NCBI RefSeq assembly: GCF_900476395.1
Contig: NZ_UIHB01000001.1
Location: 502,217 to 566,216 of the forward strand
Reading direction: 5' to 3'
Source: Xanthomonas euroxanthea
Lineage (GTDB): Bacteria; Pseudomonadota; Gammaproteobacteria; Xanthomonadales; Xanthomonadaceae
DNA length: 64,000 bases
Position numbers and translations under genes: made by a program
In this document: positions 10,698 through 19,265 of the stretch, piece after piece
How positions within the stretch are numbered: position 1 is the stretch's first letter
Layout of the letters: each line of letters opens with the position of its first letter
The notes under the pieces: generated by a model
Seen by the model: only the letters and a program-made list of their open reading frames with translations
Database searches by the model: none
What the model was told of the DNA's origin: nothing

Positions 10698-13600
10698 GCG
10701 AGGGCCGATTCAATCTCTCGGCACTGGCGGTACGCGAGCGCTCGATCACGCTGTTTTTGATCTTCCTGATTTCGTTGGCCGGCCTGGTCGCATTTCTCAA
10801 GCTGGGCCGCGCCGAAGACCCGGCCTTCACCGTCAAGGTGATGACCATCGTGACTGCCTGGCCGGGTGCCACGCCGCAGGAAATGCAGGACCAGGTGGCC
10901 GAGAAACTCGAAAAGCGCCTGCAGGAACTGCGCTGGTACGACCGCAGCGAAACCTATACGCGCCCCGGCCTTGCGTTCACCACCTTGACCTTGCTGGACA
11001 GCACGCCGCCCAGCCAGGTGCAGGAGCAGTTCTACCAGGCACGCAAGAAGGTGGGCGACGAAGTCGGCAACCTGCCGGCCGGCGTGATCGGGCCGATGGT
11101 CAACGACGAATATGCGGACGTCACCTTTGCACTGTTCGCCCTCAAGGCCAAGGGCGAGCCGCAACGCCTGCTTGCGCGCGATGCCGAGACCCTGCGCCAA
11201 CGCATGTTGCACGTGCCGGGCGTCAAGAAGGTCAACATCATCGGCGAACAGCCCGAGCGCATCTTTGTCGAGTTCTCGCACGAGCGCCTGGCCACGTTGG
11301 GCATCAGCCCGCAGGATGTGTTTGCCGCGCTCAATGCGCAGAACGCCTTGAATGCGGCTGGTTCGGTGGAAACGCGCGGGCCGCAGGTGTTCATCCGCCT
11401 GGATGGTGCGCTCGACAGCCTGCAGAAGATTCGCGACACCCCGCTGGTGGTGCAGGGCCGCACCCTGAAGCTGTCGGATATCGCCACGGTCAAGCGCGGC
11501 TACGAGGATCCGTCCACCTTCATGATCCGCAGCGGCGGCGAGCCGGCGTTGTTGCTGGGCATCATCATGCGCGATGGCTGGAACGGGCTGGATCTGGGCA
11601 AGTCGCTGGACAGCGAAGTCAGCGCGATCAATGCCGAGCTGCCGCTGGGCATGACCTTGAGCAAGGTCACCGACCAGGCGGTCAACATCGACGCATCGGT
11701 CGGCGAGTTCATGACCAAGTTCTTCGTCGCATTGCTGGTGGTGATGCTGGTGTGCTTCGTCAGCATGGGCTGGCGCGTGGGGATCGTGGTGGCGGCGGCG
11801 GTGCCGTTGACGCTGGCGGCGGTGTTCGTGGTGATGCTGGCCACCGGCAAGAACTTCGACCGCATCACGCTGGGGTCGTTGATCCTGGCGCTGGGCCTGT
11901 TGGTGGACGATGCCATCATCGCCATCGAGATGATGGTGGTGAAGATGGAGGAAGGCTACAGCCGCGTCGCCGCATCGGCCTATGCGTGGAGCCATACCGC
12001 CGCGCCGATGCTGTCCGGCACGCTGGTGACCGCCGTCGGCTTCATGCCGAACGGCTTTGCCGCCTCCACCGCTGGCGAATACACCAGCAACATGTTCTGG
12101 ATCGTGGGCATTGCGTTGATCGTGTCGTGGGTGGTGGCGGTGGTGTTCACGCCCTACCTGGGGGTCAAGCTGCTGCCGGATCTGAAGAAGATCGAAGGCG
12201 GCCACGCCGCGATGTACGACACGCCGCGCTACAACCGCTTCCGCGCTGCGCTGGGGCGCGTCATCGCGCGCAAATGGCTGGTGGCCGGCTCGGTGGTGGG
12301 GCTGTTCGTGCTCGCGATCGTTGGCATGGGCATCGTCAAGAAGCAGTTCTTCCCGATCTCCGATCGCCCCGAAGTCCTGGTCGAAGTGCAGATGCCGTAC
12401 GGAACCTCGATCAACCAGACCAGCGCGGCCACCGCCAAGGTCGAAGCCTGGCTCGCCAGGCAGGACGAAGCCAAGATCATCACCGCCTACATCGGGCAGG
12501 GCGCGCCGCGCTTCTTCCTGGCCATGGGCCCGGAGTTGCCGGACCCCTCGTTTGCCAAGATCGTGATCCGCACCGATGACCAGCACCAACGCGATGCATT
12601 GAAGCTGCGTTTGCGCAAGGCCATTTCCGAAGGCCTCGCATCCGAAGCACGCGTGCGTGTCACCCAGCTCACCTTCGGCCCGTACTCGCAGTTCCCGGTG
12701 GCGTACCGGGTCAGCGGGCCGGACCCGCAGGTGTTGCGTGGCATCGCCGCGCAGGTCAGGCAGGTGATGCAGGACAGCCCGATGCTGCGCACCGTCAACA
12801 CCGACTGGGGCACGCGCACCCCCACGCTGCATTTCATCCTGGACCAGGACCGCCTGCAGGCAGTGGGGCTGACCTCGACCGCCGTGGCCCAGCAGCTGCA
12901 GTTCCTGCTCAGTGGCGTGCCGGTCACGCTGGTGCGCGAAGATATCCGCAGCGTGCAGGTGATGGCGCGTTCGGCCGGCGACACGCGCTTCGATCCGGCG
13001 CGCATCGCCGACTTCACCCTGGCCGGCGCCAATGGCCAGCGCGTGCCGTTGGCGCAGGTGGGCAAGGTGGATGTGCGGATGGAAGAGCCGATCATGCGGC
13101 GCCGCGATCGCGTGCCGACGATCACCGTGGGCGGCGATGTCGACGACCAGCTGCAGCCGCCGGATGTCTCGGCCGTGATCACCAAGCAATTGCAGCCGAT
13201 CATCGAAAAACTGCCCAGCGGGTATCAGATCAAGGAGGCGGGTTCCATCGAGGAATCCGGCAAGGCGACCACCGCGATGCTGCCGCTGTTCCCGATCATG
13301 CTGGCGGCCACCTTGCTGATCATCATCCTGCAGGTACGCTCGATCTCGGCGATGGTGATGGTGTTCCTGACCAGCCCGCTGGGCCTGATCGGTGTGGTGC
13401 CGACCTTGATCCTGTTCCAGCAACCCTTCGGCATCAATGCGCTGGTGGGCCTGATCGCGTTGTCGGGCATCCTGATGCGCAATACGCTGATCCTGATCGG
13501 GCAGATCCACCACAACGAGGCCGAGGGTCTGGACCCCTTCCAAGCCCTGGTGGAAGCCACCGTGCAGCGCGCCCGGCCGGTGATCCTGACCGCGCTGGCG

Positions 13601-13801
13601 GCGATCCTGGCGTTCATCCCGCTCACGCACTCGGTGTTCTGGGGCACGCTGGCCTACACGCTGATCGGCGGCACCCTGGCCGGCACGATCCTGACGCTGG
13701 TGTTCCTGCCGGCGATGTATTCGATCTGGTTCAAGATCCGCCCCGATACCGGCAACGGCAACGGCAGCAGCAGCACCGCGGCGGTTGCGCAGCACGCCTG
13801 A
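10694..13801 (+). CDS. RND-family efflux permease
   Basis: 1035 residues, the usual RND pump length, starting at a GTG that overlaps the adaptor stop. The order is TM1 (ITLFLIFLISLAGLVAFL), a first porter/docking loop, a TM2-6 block (about residues 340-500), TM7 near 535, a second large loop and the final TM7-12 block (about 860-1020). In TM4 the segment LGLLVDDAIIAIEMM carries the paired acidic residues of the proton relay. The N-terminal SEGRFNLSALAVRERSITLF resembles the AcrB-like subgroup of MexK/TriC-type pumps. Substrates cannot be read from sequence. A hairpin with a short T-run follows the stop. Confidence 0.93.
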   Translation: MSEGRFNLSALAVRERSITLFLIFLISLAGLVAFLKLGRAEDPAFTVKVMTIVTAWPGATPQEMQDQVAEKLEKRLQELRWYDRSETYTRPGLAFTTLTLLDSTPPSQVQEQFYQARKKVGDEVGNLPAGVIGPMVNDEYADVTFALFALKAKGEPQRLLARDAETLRQRMLHVPGVKKVNIIGEQPERIFVEFSHERLATLGISPQDVFAALNAQNALNAAGSVETRGPQVFIRLDGALDSLQKIRDTPLVVQGRTLKLSDIATVKRGYEDPSTFMIRSGGEPALLLGIIMRDGWNGLDLGKSLDSEVSAINAELPLGMTLSKVTDQAVNIDASVGEFMTKFFVALLVVMLVCFVSMGWRVGIVVAAAVPLTLAAVFVVMLATGKNFDRITLGSLILALGLLVDDAIIAIEMMVVKMEEGYSRVAASAYAWSHTAAPMLSGTLVTAVGFMPNGFAASTAGEYTSNMFWIVGIALIVSWVVAVVFTPYLGVKLLPDLKKIEGGHAAMYDTPRYNRFRAALGRVIARKWLVAGSVVGLFVLAIVGMGIVKKQFFPISDRPEVLVEVQMPYGTSINQTSAATAKVEAWLARQDEAKIITAYIGQGAPRFFLAMGPELPDPSFAKIVIRTDDQHQRDALKLRLRKAISEGLASEARVRVTQLTFGPYSQFPVAYRVSGPDPQVLRGIAAQVRQVMQDSPMLRTVNTDWGTRTPTLHFILDQDRLQAVGLTSTAVAQQLQFLLSGVPVTLVREDIRSVQVMARSAGDTRFDPARIADFTLAGANGQRVPLAQVGKVDVRMEEPIMRRRDRVPTITVGGDVDDQLQPPDVSAVITKQLQPIIEKLPSGYQIKEAGSIEESGKATTAMLPLFPIMLAATLLIIILQVRSISAMVMVFLTSPLGLIGVVPTLILFQQPFGINALVGLIALSGILMRNTLILIGQIHHNEAEGLDPFQALVEATVQRARPVILTALAAILAFIPLTHSVFWGTLAYTLIGGTLAGTILTLVFLPAMYSIWFKIRPDTGNGNGSSSTAAVAQHA

Positions 13802-13809
13802 GTGCCATG

Positions 13810-13839
13810 GGCGACGGCGGCCATGCTGCCGTCGCCTTT
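13810..13839 (+). terminator. terminator after the RND pump
   Basis: GGCGACGGC (13810-13818) pairs with GCCGTCGCC (13828-13836), followed by TTT, 9 bp after the pump stop codon. The stem is strong but the U-run short. Confidence 0.6.
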
Positions 13840-13935
13840 GGCTATAGGGCGCTTGTCATCCTCGCGTTCGATCCGCGCGCCGCCAACGGCTGCGCACCTG
13901 GCCGGCGCTCTTCCCTCATAGATAAAGGAATTACC

Positions 13936-14742
13936 ATGCAACAGCAGTCCGTTGTGCTGATCACCGGTGTGTCCTCCGGCATCGGCCGCGTTGCCGCAGA
14001 GCGCTTCGCCCAGCGCGGCTGCACCGTCTACGGCAGCGTGCGCGCGCTTTCCGGCGCCGCGCCGCTGGCCAATGTGGAATTGGTCGAGATGGATATCCGC
14101 GACGCTGCCTCGGTGCGGCGCGCCGTCGACGGTATCGTCGGCCGCAGCGGCCGCATCGATGTGCTGGTCAACAACGCAGGCAGCAGCCTCATCGGCGCAG
14201 TGGAGGAAACCAGCCCCGAAGAAGCTGCTGTGCTGTTCGATACCAACGTGCTGGGCATTTTGCGCACGGTCCAGGCAGTTGCACCGCACATGCGTGACAA
14301 GCGCCGGGGGCGCATCGTCAATGTCAGCTCGGTGCTGGGTTTCCTGCCGGCACCGTACATGGGGGTGTATGCCGCCTCCAAGCACGCGGTGGAAGGGCTG
14401 TCGGAAACGCTGGACCACGAGCTGCGCCAGTTCGGCATCCGGGTGACGCTGGTAGAACCGGCGTACACCAAGACCAGCCTGGGCAGCAATTCGCCGGTGG
14501 CGCAGAGCACCATCGCCGAGTACGACCGCGAACGTGACATGGTCGGCCGTGCGGTCACCGGCTACATCGACAATGCGCCGGGACCGCAGGACGTGGCCAC
14601 CACCGTGGTGGAGGCCGCACTGGGCAAGTGGCGCATGCGTCGCACCCCGCCCGGCCAGGCATCGCTGCTGAGCAAATTGCGCCGGTTCATGCCCGCCAGT
14701 GCGGTGGATGGCAGTTTGCGCAAGCAGCTTGGGCTGAGCTGA
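13936..14742 (+). CDS. short-chain dehydrogenase/reductase
   Basis: 268 residues from the ATG at 13936, preceded by AAAGGAA 7 bp upstream; the frame's earlier Met at 13807 lies in the terminator of the pump gene. SDR motifs are TGVSSGIG (about residues 9-16), NNAGSS (about 84), catalytic S-S and Y-A-A-S-K (about 150-154), and the family EPAYTKT segment. The sequence matches the general oxidoreductase/SDR class often adjacent to regulators. The substrate is unknown. No operon partner is evident. Confidence 0.85.
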   Translation: MQQQSVVLITGVSSGIGRVAAERFAQRGCTVYGSVRALSGAAPLANVELVEMDIRDAASVRRAVDGIVGRSGRIDVLVNNAGSSLIGAVEETSPEEAAVLFDTNVLGILRTVQAVAPHMRDKRRGRIVNVSSVLGFLPAPYMGVYAASKHAVEGLSETLDHELRQFGIRVTLVEPAYTKTSLGSNSPVAQSTIAEYDRERDMVGRAVTGYIDNAPGPQDVATTVVEAALGKWRMRRTPPGQASLLSKLRRFMPASAVDGSLRKQLGLS

Positions 14743-15073
14743 CGCACGCAGCGCGCCTGCGGGTGGATGCGTGACACCTTGCGCATCGACAAACACTGCG
14801 CGTCGCCGGGCAGATGCGGGGGGTGCCTGCAGTCGCCACGCACTGCCTATCCATCGCCGGCCTTGCGTGAGTCGCCCCACCCATGTGAGGCGACCCCTCA
14901 CCGCTTGGCAGCGGCGGCTAGGTCAACCGCGTGCCGAGCGATAACCAACGCACCGATTTCGAGCACCGGCCACGCCCGGGTGGCGGTGCGCACAGGGGTT
15001 TTGCTAGCTGCTCCGAAGCGTCGCGTGCCCCATGCCGCCGGGGAGCCGGCTGCATGGAGTGGTCGAGCATCCG
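14743..15073. other. intergenic region between convergent SDR genes
   Basis: About 330 bp with no convincing gene on either strand. The frames here are short, have biased composition, and are shadows or run into the neighbouring SDR. No terminator with a clear U-run was recognised. Confidence 0.4.
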
Positions 15074-15829
15074 TTACACCTGGTCGGTGGGTAACACATA
15101 CACTTCGGCAATATTGACGTTCGCCGGTGCCTGCGCTGCGAACAGGATGGTGTCGGCAATATCCATCGGATCCAGCATCCGCACCGTGCCGGCATAACCG
15201 GCCATCATTGCCTGATATTCCGCGCTGGTGGTCTGTGCCGGAAGCTCGGTTGCAACGATGCCCGGCTGAATGCTGGTGACGCGGATGTTGTGCTTCTTGC
15301 CGACTTCCATGCGCAGGCCTTCGGTGAACGCGGTCACCGCAAACTTGCTCGCCGAGTACACCGCAAATCCCTGGCCAAAGACCTTGCGCCCGGCGATCGA
15401 GGAAGTATTGAAGACATGGCCGGAATGCTGCTTGATCATCTGCGGCAGCACCGCTGCGGCCACGTTGAGCACGCCTTTCACGTTGACATCGATCATCTGT
15501 TCCCATTCGTCGGTATGGAAGTCATCGATGCTGGACAGCGGCATGATGCCGGCGTTGTTGACCAGCACATCGATGGCGCCATAAGCGGCGATCAGTGCTG
15601 CGACGCCGGCAGCGACCGAGTCCTTGCTGGCGACGTCCATTTCCAGCACGACGGCCTGGCCGCCCGCCTGCTCGATGTCTGCCTTCAATGCCTGCAGCCG
15701 GTCGATGCGACGCGCCGCAAGGCCCACCTTCATTCCTGCCGCTGCGAGTTTCTTGGCCGTTGCGCTACCGATGCCGCTGGAGGCGCCGGTAATCAGGGCC
15801 ACTTTGCCGTGGAGCTCATTCGTTGACAT
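15074..15829 (-). CDS. SDR oxidoreductase (YdfG-like) divergent from an HxlR regulator
   Basis: 251 residues starting MSTNELHGKVALITGASSGIG, with a GAGAG ribosome site 6 bp upstream. Motifs are TGASSGIG (about 15-22), NNAG (about 92), S-S-I and Y-S-A-S-K (catalytic Y-x-x-x-K, about 157-161), and the P-G-I-V-A-T-E-L turn. The C-terminal VNIAEVYVLPTDQV is characteristic of the YdfG-type NADP-dependent 3-hydroxy acid dehydrogenases. Divergence from an HxlR gene, 129 bp between starts, suggests induction by a reactive electrophile or redox signal sensed by that regulator. Confidence 0.88.
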   Translation of the reverse strand: MSTNELHGKVALITGASSGIGSATAKKLAAAGMKVGLAARRIDRLQALKADIEQAGGQAVVLEMDVASKDSVAAGVAALIAAYGAIDVLVNNAGIMPLSSIDDFHTDEWEQMIDVNVKGVLNVAAAVLPQMIKQHSGHVFNTSSIAGRKVFGQGFAVYSASKFAVTAFTEGLRMEVGKKHNIRVTSIQPGIVATELPAQTTSAEYQAMMAGYAGTVRMLDPMDIADTILFAAQAPANVNIAEVYVLPTDQV

Positions 15830-15958
15830 GGACAGTCTCTCGCTGGTTGTCGATACGGGATTGGACGCGGCGATACCGCGTCCAGTCGGTTTTCAGTACC
15901 GGCGAGATGATATCCATCCTATACTTAGTTTCAATTACGCACTTTGAGGTAACTAGAT
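15830..15958. promoter_or_regulatory. divergent SDR/HxlR promoter region
   Basis: An AT-rich stretch just before the HxlR start contains an imperfect inverted repeat TAGTT (15926-15930) / AACTA (15951-15955) within ATACTTAGTTTC...GAGGTAACTAG. HxlR proteins often bind such symmetric AT-rich sites between themselves and a divergent target. The site is a prediction only. Confidence 0.4.
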
Positions 15959-16363
15959 ATGGCCGAGGAAACCGCTGCGCCCTGCGACCTCTATCGCATC
16001 TCGGATATCCGCACCGTGCTGGAGCCGATCGCCAACAAGTGGTCGATCATGATCATGACGGTGCTGTGCAACGGGCCGACGCGCTTCAATCAGATCAAGC
16101 GGCAACTGGACGGGGTGACGCACAAGTCGCTGACCGAAGCGCTGCGGCGGCTGGAGCGGATCGGCTTGATCAGCAGGGAAGTGATTTCCTCGTCTCCGGT
16201 GGCCGTGCAATACCGGCGCACGCCCTTGGGCGACACCCTGGAAGCGCCGATGATGGCGCTGCTGCACTGGTGCCAGGACCACGCCGATGAGGTGATTGCG
16301 GCCGAGCAGGCGTTCGTCGCGGGCACGCAAGCGCTGGCGCCGGCAACGGCAACGGTGGGGTGA
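15959..16363 (+). CDS. HxlR-family winged-helix regulator
   Basis: 134 residues with the HxlR core: CDLYRISDIRTVLEPIANKWS (a Cys at about residue 9, a position used for redox or electrophile sensing in some family members), then FNQIKRQLDGVTHKSLTEALRRLERIGLI (recognition helix region, about 45-75) and the wing VQYRRTPLGDTL. It probably controls the divergent SDR gene. A proline/alanine-rich tail ends the protein. Confidence 0.9.
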   Translation: MAEETAAPCDLYRISDIRTVLEPIANKWSIMIMTVLCNGPTRFNQIKRQLDGVTHKSLTEALRRLERIGLISREVISSSPVAVQYRRTPLGDTLEAPMMALLHWCQDHADEVIAAEQAFVAGTQALAPATATVG

Positions 16364-16583
16364 GGGACTGCGGCTGATGCACGTGTGCGCGGTGACGAGT
16401 TGAGGTGGCAGAAGCTTGCACATGGTGCTGCCTGGCATCGGCGTGCCCCCCGGCACGAACGCGACCACGCAATCGAGCGCATGCACACGCAGGTGCCTGC
16501 TCGGTCCACGCCAATGGCCGGCGATTCACCCAGACTGGCCGCATGGCCTCACAATAGGCGGCCAGTTCCCAACCGATGTCGCC

Positions 16584-16916
16584 ATGCGCAAGACCTATCA
16601 GCTCAACCTCGAAGGCAAGAACCGCGATCGTCTGCTGGAGTCCAGCAAGCACGATATCCGCAAGTACATCCGCCGCGAGCGCCGCAAGGATTTGCCCGAA
16701 GGCGCGGATTACTGGGACTTCGACATGCGCTTCGGGGCGGACGAGGCCAGTGCCGCGCCGCTGCCGCCGGCCGAGCTGATCCGCTCGATCAATGCGCTCA
16801 CCAGCGAAGGTGGCGAACAGTTCTTCGTGGAAATCCTGCGCAAGCCCGGCAAGCGTACCCCGCGTGCGGATGGCGACAACGCGCCGGGCGGCGAGCTGGA
16901 TTTCGAGCAGGACTGA
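16584..16916 (+). CDS. conserved small protein, DUF6172-like
   Basis: 110 residues from the ATG at 16584; the frame runs further upstream but that part is not protein-like. The sequence opens MRKTYQLNLEGKNRDRLLES and continues KHDIRKYIRRERRK then GADYWDFDMRFG, a pattern I recall as a small conserved gammaproteobacterial family (DUF6172, number from memory). It is basic in the middle and acidic at the end. No function is known. It stands between the HxlR gene and the helicase and does not look co-transcribed with either. Confidence 0.7.
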   Translation: MRKTYQLNLEGKNRDRLLESSKHDIRKYIRRERRKDLPEGADYWDFDMRFGADEASAAPLPPAELIRSINALTSEGGEQFFVEILRKPGKRTPRADGDNAPGGELDFEQD

Positions 16917-16976
16917 GGCATCGTCGCACCGTCCACCTTCGCGTGACGACGGCGCGTCAGGTGGCACGCCCCGCTG

Positions 16977-18269
16977 TCAGTCGGGCTTGCCAGCCTGCGT
17001 CGCGGCCGCTGCGCGTTGCTTGTCCTTCTTGCTCGGCCGCCTGCCCTTGATGCCGCCGTTGTCGTCCGGAGCGCGCGTGCCGACATTTGGCGTCTGCGTC
17101 GCAGGCGCAGTTGCCGCCAGGGTCGGCTCGAAACCGGCAACCACGCTGGTGGGCACGCGCAGGCCCTGGCGTTTTTCGATCAGGCGCCATTGCGGCTGGC
17201 TCTCTGCGGTGATGAAGCTGATCGCAAGGCCGCTGGCGCCTGCGCGCGCGGTGCGGCCGATGCGGTGGGTGTAGTCCACCGTCGAGCGCGGCAGGTCGTA
17301 ATTGACCACTGCCGGCAGCGCATCGATATCGATGCCGCGCCCGGCCAGATCGGTGGCCACCAGTACCTGCAGCTCGCGCTGTTTGAAGGCATGCAACGTA
17401 CGCTCGCGGCGGCCCTGGCTCAGTTCGCCATGCAGCGGTTGCGCATTGATGCCGGTCTTGGTGAGTTTTTCGGCAACTTTCTCGGCGGTGTGCCGGCTGG
17501 CGACGAATACCAGCACATGCGACCAGCCGTGTTCCTGCAGCAGGTGGCGCAACAGCTGCGTGCGCTGGCCGGCGTCGACGGCGATCGCGCGTTGTTCGAT
17601 CGCAGGCGCAGCTTCCGGGGTGGCATCGACGGTGATGCGTAGCGGGTCGCGCAGGCGACGCTTGGCCAGCGAGGCGATGGCGGGCGGAAACGTGGCCGAG
17701 AACAGCACGCTCTGCCGTTGCGCCGGCAGCAGGGCCAGGATGCGATCGAGCTCGGCGCCGAAGCCCAGTTCGAGCAGGCGGTCGGCTTCGTCCAGCACGA
17801 GCGTGGCAATCTCGCCCAGGCGCAGCGCGTTGTGATCCACCAGGTCCAGCAACCGGCCGGGCGTGGCGACCACGATATCGGCACCACCGCGCAGGGCAAG
17901 CAACTGCGGATTGATCGAACTGCCGCCGGTGGCCGCAACGATCTTGAGCCGCCGCGGCAGATGCGCGGCCAGTTGGCGCAAGGTGTCTTCGACCTGCGCG
18001 GCGAGTTCGCGCGTGGGCACCAGCACCAGCGCGCCGAGCACGCGCGGGGCAACATCCGGCGCCAGGCAGCGTTGCTGCAGCAGCGGCAGCGCATAGGCCA
18101 ATGTCTTGCCCGAACCGGTCTGCGCCATCGCAATCAGATCGCGGCCCTGCAGCATCGGCGCAATCGCCTGCTGCTGGATCGGCGTGGGCGTGTGGTGGCC
18201 GGCGCGTGCCAGCGCGGTGTCGAAGAATGGCTGCAGCTGCGGCGACAGCGAAAGATGGGCAAATGACAT
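16977..18269 (-). CDS. DEAD-box ATP-dependent RNA helicase (RhlE-like)
   Basis: 430 residues from the ATG at 18269. Helicase motifs are all present in order: Q-motif (HTPTPIQQQAI), Walker A AQTGSGKT (about 47-54), PTRELAAQ, TPGR, DEAD (VLDEADRLLELGF), SAT (SATFP), and in the second domain VATDLAGRGIDIDALP and HRIGRTARAG. The C-terminal tail is short, with a basic stretch (GRRPSKKDKQR), as in RhlE-group enzymes that remodel rRNA or mRNA structure. It is a single gene, followed by a repeat-rich gap on its promoter side. Confidence 0.92.
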   Translation of the reverse strand: MSFAHLSLSPQLQPFFDTALARAGHHTPTPIQQQAIAPMLQGRDLIAMAQTGSGKTLAYALPLLQQRCLAPDVAPRVLGALVLVPTRELAAQVEDTLRQLAAHLPRRLKIVAATGGSSINPQLLALRGGADIVVATPGRLLDLVDHNALRLGEIATLVLDEADRLLELGFGAELDRILALLPAQRQSVLFSATFPPAIASLAKRRLRDPLRITVDATPEAAPAIEQRAIAVDAGQRTQLLRHLLQEHGWSHVLVFVASRHTAEKVAEKLTKTGINAQPLHGELSQGRRERTLHAFKQRELQVLVATDLAGRGIDIDALPAVVNYDLPRSTVDYTHRIGRTARAGASGLAISFITAESQPQWRLIEKRQGLRVPTSVVAGFEPTLAATAPATQTPNVGTRAPDDNGGIKGRRPSKKDKQRAAAATQAGKPD

Positions 18270-18344
18270 GGACTGATTATCCAGGCATTTGCACTGCAAT
18301 GGTCGGTGAGACCCATGCGGGGCCGCCGCGGGCACTGCGTCGGT

Positions 18345-19140
18345 GGGTGGGCAGGGGCCCTGCAGCCAGGCCGCAGTCCGCTGTTCTGCAGCTCATTTTT
18401 CCACCGTCCACGTCCATCGCGGCACACCGCATAAAGCAGTCGAAACCTGGAACAGTGGTTTTGTTCAGTCGCGATCGGATGCTTGAGTCAAAAGCTTGGT
18501 GAGTCGAGGGCGCGGTGCCCTCACCGCTTGCGGGACACGCCGCGAACCCGTCCCTGGGGGCTCGGTGGCGGCATCCATGCCGCCACACGGTCCCGCAATC
18601 GGCGAGGGCACCGCACCAGACAGTTGGTCGGCAGCTTTCCTGAAAGCATGCTCGGCTTGCGTGGCAGACGAGACGTTTGCAGGTTGCGTGTAGGAGGCTT
18701 GTCTGCCGCTCGGCTTGCGACGGCGCAATGGTGGGAGTTGAGCGAACGCCTGGTGATCCGACCAGCGCACGTTGTGCGCATCATGCTGCTTGCAACTAGA
18801 CACACCGACCCTCTCGACAGGTCCTTGCCTGCTCACCGTCGCGGGACCTTACGCGGCATGGATGCCGCGTAAGAGCCTCCATGGATGGATTCACGGCGTG
18901 TCCTGCGATGGTGGGCAGGCGAGGGCCCTGCAGAAATCCCGCAGATCGGCTGCTCTGCACCTGATCCATCCGCAGTGTTCAAGCCTCATCGGGGCACGAC
19001 GCAAAGCGACCACTACTTCGACCAAGGCGTCATTCCGCCGCGGTCAGATGCTTGAAAAAAAACGGTGGGTCGACTGCGCGGCGCCCTCAACCGATCGTGT
19101 GACACGTCGCGACTTCGTCCATGGATGGCGACATGGTGGC
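18345..19140. repeat. 1-kb noncoding region with two diverged copies of a ~230-bp repeat and palindromes
   Basis: The gap 18270-19265 has no convincing gene. A unit at about 18345-18585 (GGTGGGCAGGGGCCCTGCAG... GATGCTTGAG... GCGGTGCCCTC...) recurs in diverged form at about 18911-19140 (GGTGGGCAGGCGAGGGCCCTGCAG... GATGCTTGAA... GCGGCGCCCTC...). Palindromes are embedded: 25-base arms at 18512-18536 and 18590-18614 around a 9-bp-arm palindrome at 18566-18585 (TGGCGGCATCC...), and TTACGCGGCAT/ATGCCGCGTAA at 18849-18872. This looks like decayed mobile or REP-type elements. Confidence 0.7.
18512..18614. repeat. nested inverted repeat (25-bp arms)
   Basis: The left arm 18512-18536 (GCGGTGCCCTCACCGC...) and right arm 18590-18614 (...GGCGAGGGCACCGC) are complementary with only a few mismatches. 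They enclose a second palindrome at 18566-18585 built on GGCAT/ATGCC. A transcript through here would form a long branched hairpin. It could be a MITE-like unit. Confidence 0.7.
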
Positions 19141-19265
19141 CTGCCGCCAACGGTCCCCAAGCAGCGCGTGCACTGCAAGCGCCGACCCGGTCGCGTGCGA
19201 ATGAGATCCGCAAGACCTGCCGGGCCCACCTGGCGGTGGGCGCCGGCCGTCTTGCTGTCCGCGGG

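Noticed and set aside
10052..13795. 1247-codon minus-strand frame opposite the adaptor and pump genes
   Set aside because: It covers two certain genes antisense, is His/Arg/Gln-rich and has no ribosome site.
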